DNA of 64,000 bases from Paenibacillus sp. UNC451MF (GTDB lineage Bacteria; Bacillota; Bacilli; Paenibacillales; NBRC-103111), in assembly GCF_000686845.1 (NCBI RefSeq), contig NZ_JMLS01000012.1, positions 186,001-250,000 of the forward strand. Direction: 5' to 3'. The notes below the pieces were generated by a model. The model saw only the letters and a list, made by a program, of their open reading frames with translations. It did no database searches and was not told the origin of the DNA. The translations under genes were made by a program, and so were the position numbers. This document shows, piece after piece, positions 46,667 to 55,042 of the stretch; position 1 is the stretch's first letter; each line of letters starts with the position of its first letter.

Positions 46667-48457
46667 ATGCGATGGCTGGCTAATCGTTCCTTGAAATCGA
46701 CGATATTATGGTTATTTGTCCCGTTGATTCTCGTCTTTGTGCCGATAACAGGGATTGTTTCCTATATGCTCGCCTCGCAGCAGCTCAGAGCTAACGCGGA
46801 AACGAGTATCAACGATACGCTGTTTCAAACGCGGAACTTTATGAATGACAGGCTTACTGCGCTTCTAACCGATCTTACAGCGCTTGATAATAGCAGCGAT
46901 ATGCGCAGCTTGTTTTATAGGGCAGGACAGCCCTTATTTGAATTGCAGCCGCGAGATTATGTGACACTCAGCAAACAGCTCGATAAGGTGTATTCCGACT
47001 TTTATACGATTATCGATTCCATTGGGATCTACTACAATAAGGGCTCCATTGCCATGCTCCGGCAGGATTATTTGCAGACGGATGCGGCGTTTGATTCCCA
47101 ATCGTTTATGCAGTATCCTTACGAAACTGCATCCCAGGTGTATTGGCTCAATATGCATAAGGACGAACTTGGGGTGCAGCCTGGAGGAAACGTTGCAGGT
47201 TTATATAAATGGCTCGGAGGACCGCAGGGGGATCGAACGGGCATGATCCTCATTCAGCTGAAGGAGGACTTTTTTCGTGAGCTGTTGTCGGCACCCAAAA
47301 TAAGTGCCAACGGTTATTTGCTTCTCGCTAGTCCCGAGCGTGCGGTGAGCTTCAAAACGGCTCAAAGTCCTTTTGAAATCGATCAGGAGCATCTTCGCCG
47401 AGAGTTGATGAATCCCTCGATACCATCATCCGGTAGGATGGATATGCAAAGCACGGAAGGCAAGAAGATGGTCGTGCTGTACGACACAATAGGAATTAAC
47501 AAGTGGAAGGTTGCGGCTGTCTATCCGCAGGATGAAATTTATGAAAAGATTAACGATATCCAATATGTAAGCTTGTCGGTTATGGCCGCGGTTCTTCTTA
47601 TTGTCGCTCTGTTATCTGGTATATTGGCCAATATTATTGCACGACCGTTAGGGAAGCTCACCCGTCAGATCGACCGCATAGAGCAAGGAAATCTCGATGT
47701 AGTTATTCCGGAGCTGCCTAGCCGTGAAATCGGCATTTTAAGCAAAGGGATACAGGATATGCTGGAGCGGATCAAGCTTCTTCTTGCACAAGTGGAGCAT
47801 GAGCAGGAACAGAAAAGGCTATCTGAATTATCTGTACTCCAAGCACAAATTCAGCCACATTTTTTGTACAATACATTATTCTCGATCAAGCAATTATGTG
47901 AGATGAACGAGACCAAAGAGGCATCGCAGATGATTACGGCGCTGTCGAATTATTTTCGCATCAGCATCAGTAAGGGGAGTGAAATCATTCCCATTGCGAA
48001 CGAGCTGGAGCATGTGAAACAATATTTGTATATACAACATCAGCGGTATGGAAACGCCATTTCGTATGAAATTGAAATGCCAGCAGCCATGAAGGAATAT
48101 TTGATTGTGAAGCTGACGCTCCAGCCTCTGGTTGAGAATGCAATTTATCATGGGGTGAAAAAGGTGCGCCGCCCAGGGCTCATCACGATACATGGACGGA
48201 TAGAAGGAGATGACTGTTATCTCAGTATCAAGGACAATGGATACGGTATATCACCTGAACGCCTGGAGGAGCTTAGACGAAGCTTGAATGGCCTAAGAGA
48301 TGACGCAGAGGAAGAACAGCCTGTTGTCGGTTTCGGCGTCAGGAATGTGCATCGAAGGTTGCAGCTTCATTACGGTTCAGAATACGGACTTGCTTATGAG
48401 AGCGAGGAAGGTAGCGGAACGGTGGTTACTGTTAAGATACCCCGTAGACATGCCTAG
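46667..48457 (+). CDS. YesM-type sensor histidine kinase
   Basis: A 596-residue kinase. Membrane helix 1 at about 13-35 (ILWLFVPLILVFVPITGIV), an extracellular region of about 260 residues, helix 2 near 305-325 (LSVMAAVLLIVALLSGILAN), HAMP domain, then the His_kinase domain with phospho-accepting His398 in QIQPHFLYNTLFSIKQL and the ATPase domain (LVENAIYHGVKK, IKDNGYGI, GFGVRNVHRRLQLHYG). This family responds to sugars and drives uptake genes through YesN-type regulators. Start ATG 46667 after GGGAGG. Confidence 0.93.
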   Translation: MRWLANRSLKSTILWLFVPLILVFVPITGIVSYMLASQQLRANAETSINDTLFQTRNFMNDRLTALLTDLTALDNSSDMRSLFYRAGQPLFELQPRDYVTLSKQLDKVYSDFYTIIDSIGIYYNKGSIAMLRQDYLQTDAAFDSQSFMQYPYETASQVYWLNMHKDELGVQPGGNVAGLYKWLGGPQGDRTGMILIQLKEDFFRELLSAPKISANGYLLLASPERAVSFKTAQSPFEIDQEHLRRELMNPSIPSSGRMDMQSTEGKKMVVLYDTIGINKWKVAAVYPQDEIYEKINDIQYVSLSVMAAVLLIVALLSGILANIIARPLGKLTRQIDRIEQGNLDVVIPELPSREIGILSKGIQDMLERIKLLLAQVEHEQEQKRLSELSVLQAQIQPHFLYNTLFSIKQLCEMNETKEASQMITALSNYFRISISKGSEIIPIANELEHVKQYLYIQHQRYGNAISYEIEMPAAMKEYLIVKLTLQPLVENAIYHGVKKVRRPGLITIHGRIEGDDCYLSIKDNGYGISPERLEELRRSLNGLRDDAEEEQPVVGFGVRNVHRRLQLHYGSEYGLAYESEEGSGTVVTVKIPRRHA

Positions 48458-48487
48458 AGCATGGATGGTTTGTGGGAGGTTCTATGA

Positions 48488-50098
48488 ATGTGGAAACTTG
48501 TTATTATTGATGACGATCAGATCATTTTAAGAGGTCTTACGGGCAGCATACCGTGGGAGCAGCATGGTTTAGAGGTTGTAGCTACGGCAATGGATGGGGA
48601 GGAAGGGCTGGAGGCAGTGGAGAAGCATCGGCCGCACATCGTCATAACGGATATTCGGATGCCATTCATGGACGGGCTAGAGCTCACGGAATCTATTAAA
48701 GCAAAATACCCTGATACTAAAATCATCCTTATGACCAGCTATGATGAGTTTGAATTCGCCCGAAAGGCGTTGAAGCTGAAGGTGTATGATTTTGTGTTGA
48801 AGCCTGTTGAGAACGATAAACTGCTTGAGGTGGCTTTGCGTGCCGCGGAGGAATGGGAGCAGGAACAGAGTCTGGCCAAGAAAGTGATGGAAGGCGTACC
48901 GTTCCTCAAGCAGCGATTTTACGAAAATTTGCTTAGAGGCAAGTACAAGCAGGAGGAAATCGAGGAGGAGCTTCGCTTCCTGGAGCTTACTCTGGATGGC
49001 AGTGTCTATACAGTCATTTTGCTAATTGCTGATGATTATTTTGAGACAGGCTCCAAAAATAGATTTGGTCAAGAGTTGCTCAAGTACTGTATTCAAAACG
49101 TTGCGTTGGAGGTCATGGCTTCCGAGTCTGAAGCCGAAGCTGGCGTTAATGGTTTGGTTATCGAGTACATGGAGGACGAAATCGCTATGATCTACTGTAG
49201 CGAAGAGGACGAGCAAGCGGCGGAAAGACGGACATTCCACATTGCGGAATTAATCCGGCAGCATGTCAACAAATATTTGAAAACGACGATTACCGTAGGT
49301 ATCGGTTCCATAGCTTCAGAGCTGTCTGGAATTGCTGCGGCTTACCGTGAGGCTAAGGCGGCAACGGAGTTCCGCCATTTAACCGGTACGAATCAGGTGT
49401 TAACCTATCGGGATACGCTCATCAAGTCGGAAGAAAGCGTGGTTCAATCGGCAGCTGAAGGCTGGGAAGCGAGCCTTGCGCTCAAGACAAAGCTTGGCCT
49501 GGAGCAGGAGGCAATGCAAGTGATTGATGAAATCGAGAGCGAACTTGTTGTTAAGCAGCCTATGACGCTGGAGCGGCTAAGACTGCTTGGTATCGAGATC
49601 GTCTTTATAATAGCTAATGCGTTTCAGGATTGGAGCGAGCCTCCTTATGCTAAAGAGGCGGTAGAGCAAATGTTCCAGGAGCTGCATCAGCAGCGTACGG
49701 CGAAGGAGATGTTCGAACGTATCCGGGCTTTTTTATCTGAGATTACAGTAACCGTCAATGACCGTCGTAGCCGTCAGCAGCAGCAAATGGTCGATCAAGC
49801 CGTTGTTTTCATCCAGCAGCATTATATGCAGGAGGGCTTATCACTTCAGGATGTCGCCGATCATGTGCATCTCAGCACCAATTATTTAAGCATGATATTC
49901 AAGAAGGAAGCCGGAATCAATTTCAGCGACTTTCTGATGGAGACGCGAATGAACAACGCCATACGTCTGCTTCGCTCAGCGGAACTGAAGACGTACGAGG
50001 TGGCCCAGCAGGTGGGTTACAGCAATCCCCAGTATTTTAGTGTGATATTCAAAAAGTTCACCGGTAAAACCCCATCGGAGTTCAAACAATCCCGCTGA
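48488..50098 (+). CDS. YesN-type response regulator with AraC DNA-binding domain
   Basis: A 536-residue regulator, starting ATG 48488. Receiver domain at 1-120 with acidic pocket DDDQ at 8-11 and phospho-acceptor Asp55 in VITDIRMPFMDG. A middle region of about 280 residues, then an AraC-type double helix-turn-helix at about 430-532 (LSLQDVADHVHLSTNYLSMIFKKEAG, pieces; VAQQVGYSNPQYFSVIFKKFTGKTPSEF, pieces). Partner of the kinase 30 bases upstream; likely targets are the binding-protein gene and the symporter that follows. Confidence 0.93.
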   Translation: MWKLVIIDDDQIILRGLTGSIPWEQHGLEVVATAMDGEEGLEAVEKHRPHIVITDIRMPFMDGLELTESIKAKYPDTKIILMTSYDEFEFARKALKLKVYDFVLKPVENDKLLEVALRAAEEWEQEQSLAKKVMEGVPFLKQRFYENLLRGKYKQEEIEEELRFLELTLDGSVYTVILLIADDYFETGSKNRFGQELLKYCIQNVALEVMASESEAEAGVNGLVIEYMEDEIAMIYCSEEDEQAAERRTFHIAELIRQHVNKYLKTTITVGIGSIASELSGIAAAYREAKAATEFRHLTGTNQVLTYRDTLIKSEESVVQSAAEGWEASLALKTKLGLEQEAMQVIDEIESELVVKQPMTLERLRLLGIEIVFIIANAFQDWSEPPYAKEAVEQMFQELHQQRTAKEMFERIRAFLSEITVTVNDRRSRQQQQMVDQAVVFIQQHYMQEGLSLQDVADHVHLSTNYLSMIFKKEAGINFSDFLMETRMNNAIRLLRSAELKTYEVAQQVGYSNPQYFSVIFKKFTGKTPSEFKQSR

Positions 50099-50165
50099 TA
50101 GAGCTGATACAATCAATCGACAAACAAATTCATAAAATCTCAAACACTTTGAGGAATATATTTTA

Positions 50166-50194
50166 TTCTTGAAAAGGTTGCCCCCTCTTATAAT
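50166..50194 (+). promoter_or_regulatory. Probable symporter promoter
   Basis: TTCTTG 50166-50171 and TATAAT 50189-50194, 17-base spacer. A weak -35 box fits activation by a regulator such as the adjacent AraC-type protein. Confidence 0.5.
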
Positions 50195-50250
50195 AAGGTC
50201 ATGTCCAATAGACCTGATGATAACACTTATTGACGAAGAGGGGCTGCAAC

Positions 50251-51777
50251 ATGGAAAGAAAAATCGGTTTGAAACATTCCTTGGCGTACGGCAGCGGCAA
50301 CTTGCTGGGCAGTGGAGCACTGGCGGTAAGTGGTGCGTGGCTGCTGTACTTTTATACGACGTTTTGCGGCTTATCGGCCATCCAAGCGGCATCTATTTTT
50401 TCTATTGCAAGCATTGTAGATGCGGTGAGCAACCCGATTATGGGTTTCATCAGCGATAACCTGCATCGGACGAAAATCGGTAGGAGGTTCGGTCGCCGCC
50501 GATTTTTTATCTTGATTGGGATACCCTTGATGGTTGTGTACCCCTTAATGTGGGTAGGCGGCTTCGGTTACTGGTATTACTTGGTGACTTACATTTTGTT
50601 CGAATTGATCTATACATCGATTATGGTACCTTATGAATCACTGGCAGCGGAAATGACGAAGGATTTCGGAGCACGCTCCAGATTGACGGGCTTCAAAGCC
50701 ATCTTCGGTAAGATCGCCAACTTCGCGGCAGCGTTCATTCCTGGCCGATTTATTGCGATGTACGGCAAAGATTCTCCGACACCGTTTTTGTATACAGGGA
50801 TCGTATTTGCGGTTATTTTGGTTATTGCGATGATCTTCTTGTACAAGTACTCCTGGGAGCGTTCAACGCAGGAAATGGAAGAAGAGCTTAAGAATGAGCC
50901 AGCGCTTGGTTTTATTAATGCCATGAAAAAGCTCTTTATCGATATTTCCTCTACTTTCCGGGTCAAAAGCTTTCGACATCATCTGGGGATGTACTTGGGC
51001 GGCTTCTCGGCAGAGTGGTTGTTCACATCGGCGTTCACGTATTTCGTCGTATTCTCGCTGCATCAAAGCTCAGAGCATGTATCCAATCTATCGAGCTTCA
51101 ACTCGGTTATTCAATTGATCTCGACGTATTTATTCATCGGCTATTGTGTTAAAAAAGGATTTTCCAAGCCATACATCATGGCGATTTCCATCGTACTGCT
51201 TGCAGTGCTTGGTTACTTTGCGATCTACATGATCCATCCGTCCAACATGACACTGTGGCTCTACGTCATTACTTTGGTGATGGGTTTTGGTACCGGAGGT
51301 GTCTACTACATCCCGTGGAATCAATATACGTTCATGGCGGATGTGGATGAGGCGTTGACCGGACGCAGAAGAGAAGGTATTTATGCAGGGGTTATGACAT
51401 TCGCCGGTAAAATGATTAGAGCCGTAGTTGTATTCTTGCTCGGTTGGACCTTGCAGCAGTACGGTTTCGTCTCCAAACAGGCCGTACAGCCTGTATCGGC
51501 AGAGCATGCTATTGTTGGGGTGCTGATCGTTGGAACGATTATCCTTGGGATTGTTGGTATCATTGCATCCGTTATGTTCAAGCTGAATGTGGAATCTCAT
51601 AAAGTGTTGGTAAAAGAAGTCGAGCGCCTGAAAGAGGGCGGTTCGATGACGGATGCGGATTCCGAATCCCGCGCTGTATTTGAAAAGCTGACCGGCTTTG
51701 AATATGAAAAATGCTGGGGCAATAACAACGTTGGGTATAAAGATAAGTCAAGCACGCGAGTTGGAGCAGGCATGTAG
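50251..51777 (+). CDS. Sugar:cation symporter of the GPH/MFS family
   Basis: A 508-residue transporter with about 12 membrane helices; ATG 50251 lies seven bases after AAGAGGGG. GPH marks: LAYGSGNLLGSGALAV near the start, the NPIMGFISDNLHRTKIGRRFGRRRFF segment (pieces: DAVSNPIMGFISDN, KIGRRFGRRRFF), and VPYESLAAEMTKDFGARSRLTGFK (pieces). Typical substrates are disaccharides, glucuronides or xylosides with H+ or Na+. Placed after a sugar-type sensor set, it may be the system's target. The C-terminal 60 residues are a soluble tail. Confidence 0.88.
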   Translation: MERKIGLKHSLAYGSGNLLGSGALAVSGAWLLYFYTTFCGLSAIQAASIFSIASIVDAVSNPIMGFISDNLHRTKIGRRFGRRRFFILIGIPLMVVYPLMWVGGFGYWYYLVTYILFELIYTSIMVPYESLAAEMTKDFGARSRLTGFKAIFGKIANFAAAFIPGRFIAMYGKDSPTPFLYTGIVFAVILVIAMIFLYKYSWERSTQEMEEELKNEPALGFINAMKKLFIDISSTFRVKSFRHHLGMYLGGFSAEWLFTSAFTYFVVFSLHQSSEHVSNLSSFNSVIQLISTYLFIGYCVKKGFSKPYIMAISIVLLAVLGYFAIYMIHPSNMTLWLYVITLVMGFGTGGVYYIPWNQYTFMADVDEALTGRRREGIYAGVMTFAGKMIRAVVVFLLGWTLQQYGFVSKQAVQPVSAEHAIVGVLIVGTIILGIVGIIASVMFKLNVESHKVLVKEVERLKEGGSMTDADSESRAVFEKLTGFEYEKCWGNNNVGYKDKSSTRVGAGM

Positions 51778-51811
51778 TGAACCATGCTAAATGGAATTCA
51801 ATAAAAGATAA

Positions 51812-51856
51812 GAGGCTGTCCTTCCAGATAAGTTCTGGAGGGACGGTCTTTTTTTC
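51812..51856 (+). terminator. Terminator of the symporter gene
   Basis: GTCCTTCCAGA (51818-51828) pairs with TCTGGAGGGAC (51834-51844), one G-T pair, then a run of T from 51848. Confidence 0.88.
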
Positions 51857-51880
51857 GTCGGATTCTTCTCATTAACCCTA

Positions 51881-51966
51881 TTGACAAACCATCCAAGCGG
51901 ATGTATTATCCATTTATAGCTAATTTGAACGATTGTTCAAAACGAACGTTCAAAACAATTGTTCAA
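51881..51966 (+). promoter_or_regulatory. tetR promoter with a triple phased operator
   Basis: TTGACA 51881-51886 and TATTAT 51904-51909, spacer 17: a near-ideal promoter. Just after the start site lies the palindrome TTGAACGATTGTTCAA (51925-51940), and GTTCAA recurs at 51935, 51948 and 51961, exactly 13 bases apart. This is a likely autorepression site array for the TetR protein encoded next. Confidence 0.75.
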
Positions 51967-52074
51967 CTTTATTTTGGTTATATTATCAAAGGATGGAACA
52001 AGTATACATAGCTCTAGTAACCGTTTTGCACATTGAAAAATAGCAGCAGCATTGCCGCTATAAGGAGGAATCAC

Positions 52075-52674
52075 ATGAAACAAGACCAGAAAGATGTCAA
52101 AATAAAAATTTTGGATGCAGCCAAGCGATTGTTCGCACGCAAAGGCTTCGAGGGTACAACAGTCCGTCAAATATGCGACGAAGCAGGAGTAGCGCTTGCA
52201 CTAGTGTCCTATCATTTCGGCGGCAAAGAGAATGTATACTATGCGTTGTTCGAAACATTAACTCCGCAATTTGCACAGACGACATACGATCTGAAGGATC
52301 CTGAAGCTGATTTGCGAAGCTTAATTCGGGATTTTGTACAGTTTCGAATCGCCGAGCCGGAGCTTATTAACATGCTCCAACAGGAAGTCATGATGCAAAG
52401 CCCGCGGTTGGAGAAGATACAATCTATCGTTTTCTCGATATGGATGCAGCTGAGGCATATTCTAGAAGCTGGCCGCGGAATGGGCCGATTCGATTATGAG
52501 TCGTTGAAGCATACGATGCATTTTGTATTCGGAACGTTGATTTTCTCGAGGGTAAGTCCTTTTCTTGAGCCTGTTTTTGAGTCTGACACTGTTCAGGCTA
52601 AAGAAGAAAGTCTGGATTCGGTCGTCGCTTACACGACTCGATTTATTTTGAACGGATTACAGTGCAAAGAGTAA
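52075..52674 (+). CDS. TetR family regulator (CecR-like)
   Basis: A 199-residue repressor. ATG 52075 follows AGGAGG; the frame before it is leader. The helix-turn-helix is at about 10-55: ILDAAKRLFARKGFEGTTVRQI and ALVSYHFGGKENVYYALFE (pieces). The ligand-binding half is variable. The combination TetR, HlyD-like adaptor and ABC-2 permease resembles E. coli cecR-ybhG-ybhFSR, which exports drugs such as chloramphenicol and cefoperazone, except that the ATPase gene is missing here. It starts the operon with the next three genes. Confidence 0.9.
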   Translation: MKQDQKDVKIKILDAAKRLFARKGFEGTTVRQICDEAGVALALVSYHFGGKENVYYALFETLTPQFAQTTYDLKDPEADLRSLIRDFVQFRIAEPELINMLQQEVMMQSPRLEKIQSIVFSIWMQLRHILEAGRGMGRFDYESLKHTMHFVFGTLIFSRVSPFLEPVFESDTVQAKEESLDSVVAYTTRFILNGLQCKE

Positions 52675-52695
52675 CAGTGGGAGGAGAACAGAGAG

Positions 52696-53907
52696 ATGAA
52701 ACGGAATACAGCGGTCATTGCAGTGGTGGCATTGGCAATAGCTTTGGGGAGCGGGGGGTATATGCTAGCTGCGGAAGGAAAAGATGCTGTTACGCTTGCC
52801 GCTAGTAAGAAGGCGAGTATAGTAACCGCAGAGCAGGTGAATGTGTCTTTTCAAGGTGTGGGAGGAAAGATTATCGAGCTTCCCGTTCAGGAAGAGCAGA
52901 GGGTAACGAAAGGAGCCGTACTGTTGACTCTCGATCCTACGGATATCGACCTGCAGCTGCAAAAAGCTCAGGCGGATATCGATGTGACGACTCTAAAGCT
53001 GCAGCAGACGGAGGATGGTCTCCAAGTTGCTCAGCAAAAATTAAACAATGCATTGAAGCAAGCGCAAATCGGTGTATCACAGGCACAAACCTCGCAGGAG
53101 CAAGTGCATGAGGGGGCACGATCCGAAGATATAGAAAGGCAAAAGCTGGCGGTCGCCGCGGCTGACGAATCGTATACTCACGCCTTGAAGCTGTACAATC
53201 AGCTGCTGAATATGGAAGAAACCTATGATACCAATCCATACTCCTACAAGGATCATCGGGATGCTTTGGAAAATGCGCGTAGCCAGCTAACAACCCTTCA
53301 GAATGCACGAGATCAGCAGAATGCCGCTCTAAGCAAGCTGATAAACGGCGCAACATCCCAGGAGAAGCAGCAGGCATCCTTGTTAACGGATAAAGCACAG
53401 GCCGTGCTGGAGCAGAACCAGCTAGGGCAAGAAGATATCAATAACCAGCGGATCGGTCTGGATGCCTTAGCCAAACAGCTGGAGCAGCAAAAAATATTGC
53501 TTCAATCCCTTCAAATCCAAAAGGAACGGATGACATTGAAATCACCGGTTGACGGAAAAGTCGTTAAGATCGTTCCGAAGGCAGGAGAGAACGTAGGTTC
53601 GGGAACGCCAGTGATTATCGTAGAAACTGAAAAGCTGTATTTTGACCTGTATGTCGATGAACAGCAGGTAGGTAAATTGAAGCCTGACATGACGGTGCCT
53701 GTACATTTTGCGGCAATCCCGGATCAAGTGCAGGGTCGAGTACAATTCGTTACGGCGGCACCTCAATTTGCCAGCTTAAGAATGAGCCGTGAAAAAGGAA
53801 CGGCCGATCTCAATACGTTCCAGGTTCGGATTTACGTCGAACGGACGGATAAGCTGCTGCCGGGTATGACTGCGGAGGTGCGTGTCGATGAGATCCCAGC
53901 TCGATGA
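52696..53907 (+). CDS. HlyD-type membrane fusion protein (YbhG-like adaptor)
   Basis: A 403-residue adaptor with a signal/anchor helix at 5-26, first lipoyl half (VGGKIIELPVQEEQRVTKGAVLLTLD, pieces), a long coiled coil from about 90 to 270 rich in Gln/Ala/Leu heptads, second lipoyl half (LKSPVDGKVVKIVPKAGENV) and beta-barrel (DLYVDEQQVGKLKPDMTVPV). No lipobox, unlike the adaptor at 33108. Start ATG 52696 follows GGAGG. Its end overlaps the permease start by 20 bases, so the two are probably translated together. Confidence 0.9.
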   Translation: MKRNTAVIAVVALAIALGSGGYMLAAEGKDAVTLAASKKASIVTAEQVNVSFQGVGGKIIELPVQEEQRVTKGAVLLTLDPTDIDLQLQKAQADIDVTTLKLQQTEDGLQVAQQKLNNALKQAQIGVSQAQTSQEQVHEGARSEDIERQKLAVAAADESYTHALKLYNQLLNMEETYDTNPYSYKDHRDALENARSQLTTLQNARDQQNAALSKLINGATSQEKQQASLLTDKAQAVLEQNQLGQEDINNQRIGLDALAKQLEQQKILLQSLQIQKERMTLKSPVDGKVVKIVPKAGENVGSGTPVIIVETEKLYFDLYVDEQQVGKLKPDMTVPVHFAAIPDQVQGRVQFVTAAPQFASLRMSREKGTADLNTFQVRIYVERTDKLLPGMTAEVRVDEIPAR

Positions 53908-55042
53908 ATGGCGAATTGCATTAACGGGCAAGTTTGTTCCGGCGATTTTGATTGCACCCCTAATTGTTGCCGCATTATTCGGCTACATGTTTCAGAACAG
54001 CCAGATTAACGAGGCTCCTATTGCAGTAGTAGATGAAGACAACAGTATATACAGCCGCCAGTTTACTGAGAAGGTGAACGCCTCTCAATACTTACAGGTA
54101 ACAGATGTGTTCCACCAGGCTATGCAGCCTGACACCTTATTAGCGAATGAAAAATATATGGCGGTCATCTACTTGCCCCGTGGTATGGAGCAGCTGAGAT
54201 ATCAAGGCAAGCAAGTGAATGTGGGCGTGCTGATCGATAATTCGATGCCTTCTGCCGTAGGGAATATCCGTAACGGAATTCAAGAATTGATAACGATCGA
54301 GAATTTGACCTTATCGGTAGGTAAATTAAAGGTGATGGGATTAGGTGATGAGGCTGCTGCGGGCATTGCCGCACCATTGTCCATGCAGCAAAGGCTCTTG
54401 TATAACCCGACATCCGACTTTATAGGGTTCATGGTTATTGGATTCGTGAATGTGGTAGCTTTAGGAATTACTGCAATTGCTGCGGCATCTATCGTCCCAC
54501 GGCTAAGAGTGGAAGGCAAGCTCCACCAGGAGCTGAACCATCCGATCGGCTTGTGGTTAAGAATCATACCGTACGCCGTTATTTCCTGCATTAGTTTGTT
54601 CCTTGCCATAGGGCTTCTGAAGCAGCTGGGAGGGCTCCGTTTTGCGGGAAGCGCACTGGAATTTTTGATTCCGCTGTTTCTCTATACGTTGACTGTATCC
54701 TGGATGGGGATGCTGGTCGGATGGTCGGCTGCAGATCCGTCCAAGGTAGCGCTCCGTACTTATGCTATTGTTTATCCGTCCTTCATGCTGTCCGGGGTAC
54801 AAGTTGCGCCAATCGTATTCCCCTATCCGATCCAAGTAATCAGCCATATGCTCCCTCTGACCTGGCTGTTCAAGTTTATAAGGGGAATAGGCTACCGTGG
54901 AGGTAGCATCAAATATTATTCAGCTGAAATTGGCGTTTTTATTGTAATGATCGGTGTGCTGTCCTTAGGTATCGGATTGATGATGATTTGGGAAAACCGT
55001 AAGTTGAAAGTGAATACGCGATTGGAGGAAGTTGCAGCATGA
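53888..55042 (+). CDS. ABC-2 type transporter permease without adjacent ATPase
   Basis: A 384-residue membrane protein. ATG 53888 has GGAGGTG about nine bases before. Helix 1 (FVPAILIAPLIVAALFGYMF), a large outside domain of about 140 residues (IAVVDEDNSIYSR, VIYLPRGMEQLRYQG), then five helices near the C-terminus ending LSLGIGLMMIWENRKL; this is the YhgE/YbhR-like ABC-2 layout. A nucleotide-binding subunit would be expected, but none is encoded in the operon: the next gene overlaps by four bases and encodes a secreted protein. The ATPase may be elsewhere or the protein may work without one. Confidence 0.88.
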   Translation: MRSQLDEWRIALTGKFVPAILIAPLIVAALFGYMFQNSQINEAPIAVVDEDNSIYSRQFTEKVNASQYLQVTDVFHQAMQPDTLLANEKYMAVIYLPRGMEQLRYQGKQVNVGVLIDNSMPSAVGNIRNGIQELITIENLTLSVGKLKVMGLGDEAAAGIAAPLSMQQRLLYNPTSDFIGFMVIGFVNVVALGITAIAAASIVPRLRVEGKLHQELNHPIGLWLRIIPYAVISCISLFLAIGLLKQLGGLRFAGSALEFLIPLFLYTLTVSWMGMLVGWSAADPSKVALRTYAIVYPSFMLSGVQVAPIVFPYPIQVISHMLPLTWLFKFIRGIGYRGGSIKYYSAEIGVFIVMIGVLSLGIGLMMIWENRKLKVNTRLEEVAA

